Part shown: positions 10,644 through 21,334 of the stretch, one piece after another
How positions within the stretch are numbered: the first letter of the stretch is position 1
How the letters are laid out: each line of letters opens with the position of its first letter
Assembly (NCBI GenBank): GCA_030998225.1
Contig: JAPYXD010000738.1
Coordinates: 806,001 to 870,000 of the forward strand
DNA: 64,000 nucleotides
Origin: Diplolepis rosae
Taxonomy: Eukaryota > Arthropoda > Insecta > Hymenoptera > Diplolepididae
Reading direction: 5' to 3'
Notes under the pieces: generated by a model
Seen by the model: only the letters and a program-made list of their open reading frames with translations
The model's database searches: none
Told to the model about the DNA's origin: nothing
Position numbers and translations under genes: made by a program

Positions 10644-12248
10644 TCAGGACCATTGAGGTCCTGACTCCTTCTCAGTCACTGAGTAATTACGCTCAGCGGC
10701 TGACAGGGAGCGGCTGGCGTAAGCGATTACGCGTTCTACACCTTCTATCGTCTGGGTCAGTACTGCTCCAACTCCAGTGGAGCTTGCGTCCGTTTGTAAA
10801 GTGAACGGGTGCGCAAAGTCTGGGCGAGCAACTACTGACGCTGTAGTTAAGGCGGTTTTAATCGCCTCAAATGCAGCCTCCTGCTCTGTCTGCCAATCAA
10901 AGGGCTGCCCTTTCTTTAATATTCGGAAAAGGGGCTCTGCTACTGTCGCAAATTTCGGTATAAAGCGCCGATAACAACCTGCCGAACCTAGAAACCTCCG
11001 AAGTTTGCGGATGTTTCGCGGCGCTGGCAAGTCCAAAATAGGGGACCTGATCTCGCTTCGGAAGAATAGGAATTTATCGGGGTTTACTGAGAGACAAGCA
11101 GCAGCGAGTCGATCTAATACCTCTTTTAACCATTTGAGGTGATCTTCGAAGGTTTCGCTCACTATTATGACCAATTCCGGGCCAATGACTTTGTCGATTA
11201 GACGCTGGAACGTCGCAGGGGCGTTGGTAAGTCCAAAAGGCATGCGAGTAAATTAGAAAAGACCGCGCCCTGGTACCGTGAACGCGGTGAGTTCCTTACT
11301 CTTCTCATCTAATGGTACCTGATGGAAAGCCTGGTCCAGGTCAATCGTGCTAATATAATTAGCTTTCTGAAGTTTGTCCAGGATGTTTGTCATTGGCGGA
11401 AGAAGATAAGCGTCCTTCTTTGTGACTCGGTTTATTTCCCTGAAGTCGATGCACAGACGATAAGTGCCATTCGACTTCCTTGCCATAACAACCAGTGAGG
11501 ACCAAGCACTATTAGATGGCTCAACTAATTTTTGTTCAATCAGCTTGTCCATCAGCTTGTTCATCTCGTCCATCACAGCGGGAGACCGAACATGGTACTT
11601 CTGCTTGACGGGCGGATGGTCACCCACATCAATGGTATGTTTGGCAAGGTGGGTAGCACCCAGTTCCTTTTTTGAAACCTTTAACTCGCGCTTAAGGAAA
11701 TCCTCTACCAGAGCCATTTGTGTCTTGGTGAGTTCCTTAATCGCGGCGCACCCATCGTCGTCTATCCGCGCCAAGTTAGACAATAAGTCTATAGTGGCTG
11801 TGCGGTAAACTTCGTCGTCGTAAGCCATACGAATAACGTTGGCGTTGCCATCCACAATTAATCTAAATTGTCGAATGGCATCCATGCCCAGAACACATTG
11901 GTACTTAAAATTCGGTACCACTTTGTATTCTACGCACTCTTGGACGACATCTAGGGTGCTAGGTAGTGCTACTTGCCCTAAAACTGACTCTATGCTACCA
12001 TTCGGGAATAGAATAGCTTTAACTTCAGAGGGTTTGATCTCTTGGTTAAATTTTGCGGCTAATTCTATCCCCTCTTTACCCAGAATGGATTTCGTGGAAC
12101 CCGAGTCCACTAGCGCGTCGAGTTCTCTGTTGGCGATTTTTAATTTCACGAAAAATCGTCTGCCTTGTTCATAAAATTTTAAGGCTGCGCAATCGTTTTC
12201 CGAGAACTTGTCGGAATCGAGATATACGCGTGATTCGCCAGGCGACAT
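10644..12248 (-). pseudogene. pol: Protease-RT-RNase H of the gypsy element, active site deleted
   Basis: Starts at ATG 12248. Protease has LVDSGSTKSILG with the catalytic Asp-Ser-Gly. RT keeps YRLCIDFREINRVTKKDA and STIDLDQAFHQVPL, is cut by TAA 11253-11255, and resumes in frame with MPFGLTNAPATFQRLIDKV. It then jumps from IGPEL straight to VIIVSETFEDHLKWL, so the YxDD catalytic box is gone. A second in-frame deletion lies between FFRSEI and RSPILDLPAPRN. RNase H starts (LQTDASSTGVGAVL) but ends after SVTEKE; the rest is deleted. Enzymatically dead. Confidence 0.92.
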
Positions 12249-12364
12249 ACGCTCCCCCTCCCCGCAAGAATACGATAAGGGCGAGAAAAATGGAGAGGCA
12301 GAGTACTCGTTAGAGACGCTGGTAGCAAGGTCTAATAAAATTGAGCTGGGTTCAGCGCTGACCT

Positions 12365-13160
12365 TTACCGCTGAGCCCGTTTCGCGTTTCCCGGAGGCTT
12401 TTTGGAAGCTTTACACTCCGGTGTAGGACAATGCGGAGTTCTATATCCTGCACGACCACATATGTAGCAAAAAATTTGCTGTTTCTTAGTACATTGCATT
12501 GTACTATGGTCGTGAGGTGCAGGTATGCCATAAGAAAGGCAATTTCTGCATATAATCGTCGCTGAAGTAGTTGTGCGGCGCATAGGGGTTAAAATTACTA
12601 TGAATATTAGGGGTTGATATCACCATGTAATCGAAACTTTGTTGCGCGACGAAGGGTATATCGCGACGTGGAACAAAAGGCGGTGATTCCGTCGTTAAAT
12701 TGCTTAAAATGGTTGTACTCGGGGCCTGGTGCGTGATAGGTACGAACCTGGATGCATTTTCGAAATGCGATGCAACGGGCCCTGGGTAGGCTGCGGTGTA
12801 CGCCTGTGAATACGGTGCATATGACGCGCCTGCGCAGGTCGTGATTGTCGACGTGGTCGTCGCGGTGGAGGTAGCGTGGGCGTGGGTGTTAAACGCAGTC
12901 GCGTCTAAAATATTCGATAGGTCAGACGGTTTTCGAGATACCGTCTGATCATCACGTATTTGTGATTGTGACGTGTCTAGTGTGTCATCTTGTTCCCACG
13001 GTATATTATTATCGCCTGCTCTCTTTTTAATATATCGAACTACGCGATCTCTTAAAATTGGTACCAACCCCGCTGCATTTATATTAAATGCATTCGCGAG
13101 TCTACGCAGTTCTTTTTCACCCAGCGTATACACCCACGATTCGGTTGCGTTAGAATCCAT
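12365..13160 (-). pseudogene. gag: gag of the gypsy element, capsid mostly missing
   Basis: The likely start is ATG 13160. The N-terminus ELRRLANAFNINAAGLVPIL resembles a SAP-like fold found in some insect gypsy gags. A Thr/Ala/Ser-rich segment follows. The frame changes near 12590 into a part with two Cys clusters (CRNC and CYICGRAGYRTPHC). The second fits C-x2-C-x3-G-Y-x4-C, a zinc knuckle with Tyr where His is normal. At about 265 residues in total it is too short for a complete gag, and no capsid homology region is seen, so an internal deletion is likely. Confidence 0.75.
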
Positions 13161-14389
13161 TTCCAAGCTAATGAAAACAATTTAAACAACGTAAAATTGT
13201 TTAATTAAATAATAATAATTTATGTTTTAAATTAATATACTTGTAATAAATTTTTAATAATCTAAAGAAATTAAGAAATTCAACGAAACGTGAATTTACT
13301 TCTATATTTCCTCGCGCTGTGGTATCAAGTGACAGTGCGGCTGCTAGAAAAGGACCGCGATAATACGAAACTAGCCGAGCGCAGTCACGAAGTTCACGTG
13401 CGCATCGACGAGTCGAGGCAAGAAGCCAAGATGGCGAAAACTAAAATTCACCGCTGCGTAATAGCGTCGGTTCCCGCGAACCACGAATGCGAACGAAGAC
13501 GCACGAAGTTTGTCGAGCCGTCGAGCGAGGTAAGATGGCGAGAACTGCGGAAGGCTGTCAGCTAGCAGGCTGAGACCGCGTCACGCGAGTCGAGCCGAGA
13601 TGTCACGAGGAGTACCGAAGGCGGTCAGGCTTCGTGCACTGTGTACGCAAGCTATGTCGAGTGACAGGTGCGAGAGAATTACTATTATTCTCTTGGACGT
13701 TTCACTCGATTTTTATGTATTTCAGATTACTCCTTATCGTCCAAATTTTTGGAATAGTCTCATAAATAGTTTTACTATTTAATGAGACTATTTAGGATAT
13801 TTTTCGATCGTGATTTTAATTGAAAATTAATTAAAATCGACCGAGGTGTCAACCGAACAGCTGTGTACTCGCACTCCCGGAAAAACAGAGGCAAACTCTA
13901 CACTCGCGTACACGATTTTTCGCGACCTATCACCGCCTATCCGCACTTTAAATTAATATGGCAGCTTTATAGTGCGGAGCACTTTTATTCTTGTATAGCA
14001 CTTTAGCGCTTTTATTCTTGTATAGCGCTTTAGCGTTTGATAAAAAGAATACAAGATATAAAATGTGCAACACAAAATACAAATCAATATATAAATACAT
14101 TTAAAACATAAAAACATATAATATATAAAATAAATATTTTTCTAATTTGGAAAATGAAATAATCCAAAATCCTCCGCGGATAAGCGAGCGCAATCAAGCT
14201 GAAAATAAAATTCAGGAGGAAAAAATTATATTCAAGAAGAATATGAAATAGAAAATTTCAAAACTCAACTCAAAATTAAACATTTGAGTCTTGAGTATTC
14301 AATGAAATTTTCAAGCTTCATAAAGAAAGGAAGCTTGTTCACAAAATAAAGGCTTTTGTGAATGTTTTTCCCGATGATTCGAACTCCTT
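13161..14389 (-). other. Leader of the minus-strand gypsy element
   Basis: About 1.2 kb between primer site and gag. No open frame supported. It holds an AT-rich part (14040-14160) and a partial tandem duplication near 13985-14035 (CTTTAGCGCTTTTATTCTTG-like). Confidence 0.5.
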
Positions 14390-14406
14390 TTAGCCGTTGG
14401 TCGCCA
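14390..14406 (-). other. Primer binding site of the gypsy element
   Basis: The minus strand reads TGGCGACCAACGGC two bases after the 5' LTR end. TGGCGACC is a common gypsy-type tRNA primer site and fixes the orientation of the element. Confidence 0.8.
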
Positions 14407-14408
14407 TT

Positions 14409-15375
14409 TATAACGGGTGACCTCCGCTGAAACGTCAAAATAAAAAAAAAATCTCGAACGATGTGGACCCGAGGATTCGGGATTACCCTCGGTGTCACCT
14501 GCGTTACTTAGGCGGCTAAAATAATGAGCGCCTGGCGTCTCTCGACGCCATATTTATAAAAACAACGACCCTGAAAATAAAAGCTTAGCATGCAACAAGA
14601 AAAGCGAAGCCAAGCAGGGGTTCCGGCTAGGGTTATTATGGATTCGGGAGTCCGGATCAGGCAAGGTTTTAGGTTAGGAAAGGAATCTTCACCTAAACAT
14701 AGAAGCTCTTGTGCAAATAAAATAATAAAATAAATTAAGCAAATAAAACTAAGCTACAATTTATTTAGTAATCGGGCAAGGCCCAGGCTCGATACAATCA
14801 AAGACTCATTAAAGCGAGTGATTAAAATATCATTGGCCAACATGGCTAGTAGTACAAAAAAAAGGCAGAGCTCTGAGAGAGTCTGAGAGCCACGGTTCAT
14901 GCAAATAATAATTTTAATACGTTTGTAGTTTGTACTGCACAACACAGCAGTTACAAATAGACAAGGCTAAATTAAAATGTATAATACAATTTCTAATTGT
15001 TCCAACCCGTCATGCCCTCTCTATATTAATTATAATAATAATGGTGCGACGGTGTTGGAAACCATGGGCTGCAGCACGTGGTCGTTTCAGATGCCATGCC
15101 TGCTGGGTGATGCCCTCTGTGGCTTGCCTGTGAACCCCTCTGCGTGCGATGGTAACACAGCGATCTCCTCGGCGGCGCTTTTCAAGCTGGTGTTTTTCAA
15201 TGAAACAAATAAAAAAAGAAAACGGCCAGAAAAAAAATAAAAAAAATAAAAGAATTTTGTGAGCAGCTCTCAGACTATCCCTGACAGTTTTGAGTTTTAA
15301 TTAAAAGGTGGCTTGGGCTCGATCCTGTCGTTGCCGGTCGAGGTAAAAAAAGTTAACGTAATTTACCACGTTACA
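14409..15375 (-). repeat. 5' LTR of the gypsy element, internally deleted (967 bp)
   Basis: Matches 7558-8867 closely over both ends but lacks the ~350 bases corresponding to 8069-8417. The break lies near 14920, between ATTTTAATACG and TTTGTAG. Confidence 0.88.
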
Positions 15376-15910
15376 GTGCCGATCTACAAATCAGCAACGT
15401 ACTTGCCGATCCACAAAATTGCAGGCCCTCTCCCACCATAGAAATAATCAATAATATATAAACCCCAGATTTGCCGCAGGAGGTTATCTTTTCGCTAGTC
15501 GCTGTTCAGTCATCAAGATCTTCACGTCGGTAATCACTCCGTCCGCAAGTCATACTGTCGGTGTCACGATTTGATCCTTCGATATTCGGAATTTCATCGG
15601 TATCTTACACAAGGATTACTTCGGTACTTGGTAAACATAACCCCTGGTCGCTAAGTAGTGCTAGTCCGATAGCCGTGAATTAATAAGTGCCGTTAAATAC
15701 GTGTATCGTCGTATTAAGTCGAGTTCTGAGAGTTAAATCTACGAAAAACAAACTTAACCAGTGTTTAGCAAGCAAGTTGGATTGTATAATATGCTTCCTG
15801 TACTACTTGACTAGCACAACTTAACTCCAGCCAGGATTGTGCCGTTATCCAGCTACCAGGAAGGAGAACTATATGACAAAACTTTTCCTCTTGCCTTCTC
15901 AAGCAGGGAA
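15376..15910. other. Unclassified, LTR-like sequence with a TATA box
   Basis: TATATAAA at 15455-15462 is followed about 55 bases later by CTGTTCAGTCATC, a plausible initiator. There is no coding frame. It could be part of a BEL or other LTR relic into which the gypsy element inserted. Low certainty. Confidence 0.3.
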
Positions 15911-16345
15911 AAAGCGTAAGTTATATATATAAGCATCCCAAAACTTATTATACTAACTATAAACATCGTTTTTAGTGCATCAGTTGTATACCTAGGCATC
16001 TCAAAACCTAATATATTAGCGCAAAACGTACACAATCAACCACGTAAGTTATATATATAGGCATCTCAGAACCTGTATTAATAACTTGTAGACGCACACA
16101 CTTAAAACGCGTGAGTTACACACATAGGCATATCAAAACCTGTATTAATAACTTGTAGACGCACACACTTTAATGCGTGAGTTATATATATATATATATA
16201 GGCATCTCAAAACCTATATCATTAACTTAAAGACGCATAAAAACTTTTAACATTGCCTTCTCATCTTGAGAAGTAGTATAAGTCATACACATAAGCATAT
16301 CAAAACTTATTCTATACCAAACCTTTAATTAATAAAGCTTGTACA
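15911..16345 (+). repeat. Degenerate ~65-bp tandem repeats, about six units
   Basis: Units start at about 15911, 15975, 16042, 16107, 16174 and 16274. Each has the shape GTAAGTTATATATATAGGC, then ATCTCAAAACCT, then TATTAATAACTTGTAGACGC. Two units (16042 and 16107) are nearly identical; the outer ones are diverged. A TA dinucleotide run of variable length lies inside. Confidence 0.75.
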
Positions 16346-16530
16346 CCGCTATGTAATCAAATTTATTATTATTCTGAACAACTCGAGCCGCATAGGTTTT
16401 ACTAGTGACCATGATCCCACAAAAATATAAATAATCAGAACTTACCACTCTGATTTGATCACCAAACTTTCCTCCCTTTTCCTAACTTTCCCAACCTATC
16501 TCCACCTTAGCGCAGGATGTAACAATATGA
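16346..16530. other. Unassigned stretch, pyrimidine-rich near 16465-16505
   Basis: Contains a CT-rich run (CTTTCCTCCCTTTTCC) and nothing coding. It may be the end of the LTR-like relic to the left. Confidence 0.3.
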
Positions 16531-18900
16531 TTGGGTAATTTTTGATTACATATTTTTTTCACTTTTTATCATAAAGGAACTGTAATTACAAAATTATTGT
16601 TACAATGGAAGAACCTTAACTTCATATTTCTTAATTTGGAACTTATGTAATCAGAGTCTGGCTTCACTGAAGCTAATATCAGTATACTGAGAAATACTAA
16701 GCTGAAATCTATATGTGACAAATTTGACAGTGCCGTAGTAATGGAAAACCACTTTATAATAATAAATTAAACCTATTTTAATTTAAAATTTTTTTAAGAA
16801 TATAGAATCAAAATAATAAGTTTGTAATTAAATTGATGTAAAATTAAAATTCTATGTGAGCTGATCTAAAACAATGTCATAAGAAGTGTTATAATCTTTT
16901 AAGTCAGACATCACATTAATACTTTTTTTTCCTTCTTTTTTTATGTAAAACATTTCTGCAATTATTCTTTTAAAATAATTTGTTTCTTTGTGTAAAATTT
17001 GTATGTTATCCCAATCAAAATTGTGTTGAGAACCTGTATCATTTTCATTATTTATCAAATGTTTTGTAACAACATTATGGTATTTTTCATTTAAATTAAT
17101 GTTTTTTTTTTATGTTCATCACATCTGACAAAAAGCATTCTTCCCGTTTGGCCTACATACGTTTTTGAACAATCCAAGCATGGAATCCTATAAACAACAT
17201 TTGAAATTTCAAATTTTTCCAATGGGTCTTTTCCTAATTTTATATATTTATCTAATTTTGAAGTGTTTCTGAAAACTGTGGTTATGTTATAATCTTTTAG
17301 CTGTCTTTTAATCTTACAAGATAAGTCTCCATAATAAGGAGTAGAAACTACACGTTTGTAATCTATTTCTCTTTTATTATTGTTCAACATCAAAGAAGAC
17401 TTTTTGTCTTTATTTTTTACTTGGAAAATTCTATTTTTGATATGTTTATTAATGAAATTTTTGGGATAATTATTAAGCATCAAAAGATTTTTTATTGTTT
17501 CTATATTTTCTTCATGGAATTTTTCATGTGACAAAAGTATTGCAGTATCTACTAAATTTTTAATAATTCCAATTTTTTTATTAAGAGGATAATTTGAGAA
17601 ATAGTTTAAGTATCTACCTGAGAACGTGTTTTTTCTATGCCAATTTGTATCAATGGTACCATCATCATTTTTGATCATCAAAAGATTTAGAAAAGAAAGA
17701 GAGTTATCAAATTCTGATTCATATGTAAAATTCAAACGTAAATGATAGGAATTAAATATTTTTAGAATTTCTATAATCTTATTCTTAGGAATAATTAAAA
17801 AAGTGTCATCAACATATCTGTAGTAATCATGTATATTGAAACTTAATTTTTTTATAACTTCTTCCTCAAGATCTTGTAAAACTAAATCAGCCAAAATTGG
17901 GGAAATAGGAGAACCCACCGGAGTGCCAAAAACTTGCTGGTAATATTTGTTTTCAAACTGAAAAAACGTGTTATTCAGAAGAAATTCAATACCTTTCTGA
18001 AACACTTGTAAATGCAAATTTTTAGCACTTTTTATAAGACAACATCTTTTTTTAATACTGTTTAATACTAAATCAAATGGCACGTTTGTAAATAAGGACA
18101 CAACATCTAGTGAAATCATTATGTGATCTGTTGCAATTCTTGTTTTTGAAATGACATCCTTGAAAATAAACGAATTTTTTACTTGTGAATTTGGAACTGG
18201 TAAAGACAACTTTAAAATTTTTGCAAAAATCTTTGACATATAATAAGTGGGAGTGTTTATAAGTGAAACCACTGGACGTAAAGGGAAATTTTGCTTATGA
18301 ATTTTTGGCAAACCATATATTCTTGGAAAGATTGTATTGTTTATAGAGATATCTTTTTTTGTTACATTTTTACCTAAAAAATCCCTTACCCTCCAACTTT
18401 CTAACAGTTTGTAAGTATCTTTCTTCATTAATTTAAGGGGATTATAATTTATTTTTTTATAAGTAGAATTATCATTCAAGAGTTGCAACATTTTCTCATT
18501 GCAATCAGAACGATTTAAAATTACTGTGACATTGCCTTTGTCAGCTTTTGTGATGAATAATTCACTGTTTTTTTGTAAAAATAATTTTGTTTCTTTCAAA
18601 TTTTTAGCTATGGATTTGTCCACTGCAGAAATATTTTGAGAACTATTCAAAAAATTAGACGTAGTATTTAAAAGTTTGTGTCTAAGTTCTTCTCTGTCTT
18701 TTTCTAATTTTATTTTTTCCATATTTGATTCTATATCTTCTATGATTTCAAAAACCATGTCCTTCTTTTTTGTTAAAAACGAGTACATGGGACATGCATG
18801 AAGTTGCAGCTAGGTTTCACAGCATTTACCTGTAATTTCAGTAAAGGTCTCATTTTACCTCCTGTGTCAAAAAAAACATTTAACTGCGTCCCCTATCCCA
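16530..18900 (-). mobile_element. Penelope-like element, 3' part intact, 5' boundary uncertain
   Basis: Carries a Penelope-type RT joined to a GIY-YIG endonuclease. The ends are not defined. AT-rich sequence of 16530-16850 lies beyond the endonuclease stop, and 18790-18900 lies before the RT start. The right end adjoins the polyadenylation region of the BEN-domain gene near 18955, so this element may have removed the missing end of the neighbouring CACTA element. Confidence 0.8.
16852..18788 (-). pseudogene. Penelope-like RT with GIY-YIG endonuclease, one frameshift
   Basis: ATG 18788 opens 565 codons. RT motifs in order: FITKADKGNVTVILNRSD, YGLPKIHK, RPVVSLINTPTYYMSK, ISLDVVSLFTNVPFDLV, FGTPVGSPISPILADLVLQD, then the catalytic YRYVDDTFLI (near 17803-17830). 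The C-terminus starts a GIY-YIG nuclease: VYRIPCLDCSKTYVGQTGR with CLDC as a Penelope zinc-type pair. The frame is lost in an A-run (minus strand) near 17100 and continues in another frame to TAA 16852, holding the His (GSQHNFDW) and Glu (IIAEMFYI) expected of the nuclease. Close to complete, apparently with a single frame break. Family-typical N-terminal residues may be missing. Confidence 0.9.
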
Positions 18901-18954
18901 GCTGCAGGTGCACCCCACAATGAATTCATGTAAGTTCAAGTTATATTATATTTC

Positions 18955-18960
18955 TTTATT
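18955..18960 (-). terminator. Polyadenylation signal of the BEN-domain gene
   Basis: AATAAA on the minus strand about 60 bases after the stop codon at 19019-19021. Confidence 0.6.
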
Positions 18961-19018
18961 CACTTAATGGACAAAAATTAACCTTGGAAACAGGAAAACT
19001 GAATCAAAAATGTTAAAC

Positions 19019-21290
19019 TCATAATAATTCTTTCAGAGGACACTCAACAAGTAGACTAAAGAATCTTGGTGAAGGGACTCTCGAATAATAATAATCCACA
19101 GATTCAAACCGCTTCTTAAGTGTTGGACGGATGTCAACTAACTTCTGGCGGAGAGCACACTTCAATTTTTCCCTATCATGAGATGGTTTCCAGTCTTTCG
19201 TCTTTTGTCGGGCTATGGCCACATCTAAAAGGAGATGAAAATATTAAAATTATACAAATAAAGTTATGAGAGAAACAACGATAGCACAAGCATTGAATAG
19301 GCCACAGCTTACCAATTATAACACTAATTGCATTTTGATCCAGTTGGGGCTTCCGCACAATGTTAGCCTTTCCTCCAGCTCAGTATTCTCCTACAGTCAG
19401 TGCGCACTTATAAAGAGCCTCATCCAAAAAAATTCCCTCCAGTAGGCACCTCGAGAAAACTTTGTTATTTGTGGCACATCTAGCTGTCTTTAATGCTGAG
19501 ATGCCAATGTAAACAGTATTGTTTCCAACCGAACTCTTCAGAGCAGCCACCTGGATTAACACAAAAAGGCACAGTTTAATTAGCTGAACATAGTCTTAGA
19601 CCTGAATGGATCAAAAGAAAACTGACTCACATCTGGATCATCACTAGAGTATCTGAACATTACTCCAGAAAACGTTGGAGCAGGTGATGGCTGACACTTT
19701 TTCTTTCTATTTTTCCCTTTATCCTTGTCATATCCTAGAATGCAAAACACAAGGCCCAGAATGAGTTTCAAAACTTCACAACACAAACTATGCATAAATC
19801 ATTACTTCATATGCTTGCTAAAAGATATTACACAAAAAGATGACAGTTGTAATCTTACCTTCCTCTTGTTCAGAATCAGAGAGAGCCCTTAAACCAAAAA
19901 CGGGCACCTTCGGAGCTGAAAACAAGAACACAAAACAAACTTCAATTCCATGACATTTACAATTAACATAAGGATTCCCTGAATATCACAAAATATAAAT
20001 AGCCCAAGTAAAATTCTGACAACAACTTGTAAGAAAGATTGAAAAAATAGGATTGCTCACATTTCTGTTTCCCTGGTGATTGAAGAGTAAGTGAACGCTC
20101 TTTGTCCTCTGATGGCTTTGCTTGATCAACAGGGTCCTTTTCATCTCTACTTCCGTGGCTTCTAATTTTATTTTCTTCTTGCTGTGAGGCATCACTTCTA
20201 TTCCTAGAATTATGCTCAATGTTACTTATCTCCTCAAGTTCTTCTGTCAACAACTTAAATTTTTTATGTATTTTCACACTACTTTTCCCTTTTTTTGTCC
20301 TTTCGATTCCTTTCGAATTCAACAAACACAATTGGGCGCTCTCTTCATTCTTGTCCTCACTTTCCTCTCCGAAAACTGTGCGCTTCCACACATTGAATAG
20401 ATCAATTCCATCCTTCTTGCCTCTGCTTTTCCGAATCTTTTTGGATCCTGTGCTCCTCAACACATTGTCATTTGAATCAGTATCAGGAAAAACATTCTCA
20501 GTTTCTTCAGGGTTAACCTGAAATTGTCATAAAGTAACTGAAAACATTACGGATTACTAAATGTAGAATATGAAATGATACCCAACGTACAAGTACCTTG
20601 CTGTTAGTCGAACGCTTGAGAATTGTAACGTCCTTTTCATTGTTTCCCACACATATTTTGCGCTTGCTCTGCAATCACCTGAACTATATGGTCTCAAGGC
20701 AAAGTACTTAATCAATTCAAAGAATCAACAGAATAATATGAACTTACCCGCATTGACTCACGGTGTTTACTTTCATCAATACTCTCAGGTTTTGGAGAGG
20801 ATGGGGGAGAGTTAAATGATGAGGAGGTATCAGTATCAGAATACTCACTCTCAAGTAGCTGATGAACAGAGAAAGAATTCATCACTAAGAGACAATAAAG
20901 AAAATAAAATACGCACTAATTAAAATTCACAAAGTATAACCTTAGCAAGAGGTTTCATTCCGGTTTATGGACCAGCCTTAACATTATCTTCCTGAACAGG
21001 GTTAAAGAAACAATTACTTGAGACACATGACTCTAAAGGACACAAGCAGAAAAGATAATTTAGAAGACACTAGAAACTTACGTTTTTTTATCACTTAGTT
21101 GTGATTGTAGATTTGGCTGCAGACACAGTCTTCTTTGTACATCTATCTTGCTTTTGATTCATAGCTAAAGTTTCCTGGGATTTAACTGCAGAGCGGCGAG
21201 GTCTGTCAACATGGAATGATAGCTTTTTCTCCTTATTCGATGCATTTAACTCCTTGAGTTTCTTCACTAGTTCATTATATTCGTGATCAT
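19019..21290 (-). pseudogene. BEN-domain protein gene, nine exons, with nonsense codons
   Basis: Exons on the minus strand: 21290-21082, 20991-20941, 20858-20748, 20668-20597, 20517-20061, 19915-19859, 19734-19631, 19550-19313, 19224-19019. Every intron starts GT and ends AG, and the phases join correctly across all nine, which is strong support. The encoded protein is Ser/Glu/Lys-rich for some 300 residues (nuclear type, RGKKDGIDLFNVWK), followed by a C-terminal BEN-like domain: VAALKSSVGNNTVYIGISAL, FSRCLLEGIFLDEAL and QLDQNAISVII. BEN domains bind DNA and chromatin factors. Stops in frame: TGA-TAA at 21093-21088, TAA 20967-20965 and TGA 19382-19380. The first coding exon is not found; an acceptor stands at 21291. 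The gene lies back to back with the transposase gene. It could instead be a captured host gene. Confidence 0.7.
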
Positions 21291-21334
21291 CTGCCAAAGT
21301 AAAGCACAACAGTAATAAGTTTCACAATGAGAAC

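Larger units (their letters stand above)
7558..15375 (-). mobile_element. Ty3/gypsy LTR retrotransposon without env, decayed
   Basis: Read on the minus strand the order is 5' LTR (15375-14409), PBS (14406-14390), leader, gag, protease-RT-RNase H, integrase, polypurine tract (8881-8868) and 3' LTR (8867-7558). The LTR ends are near-perfect inverted TGTAAC/GTTACA in type. Coding parts keep gypsy motifs but show stops at 11253, 10184, 9929 and 9665, a gag deletion, loss of the RT active-site box and loss of most of RNase H. A relative sits at 28981-31516. Confidence 0.92.

Noticed and set aside
19380..19382. TGA in the BEN domain read as selenocysteine
   Set aside because: Other stops in the same gene (TAA at 20965, TGA-TAA at 21088) show plain decay, and no reason for a SECIS was seen.
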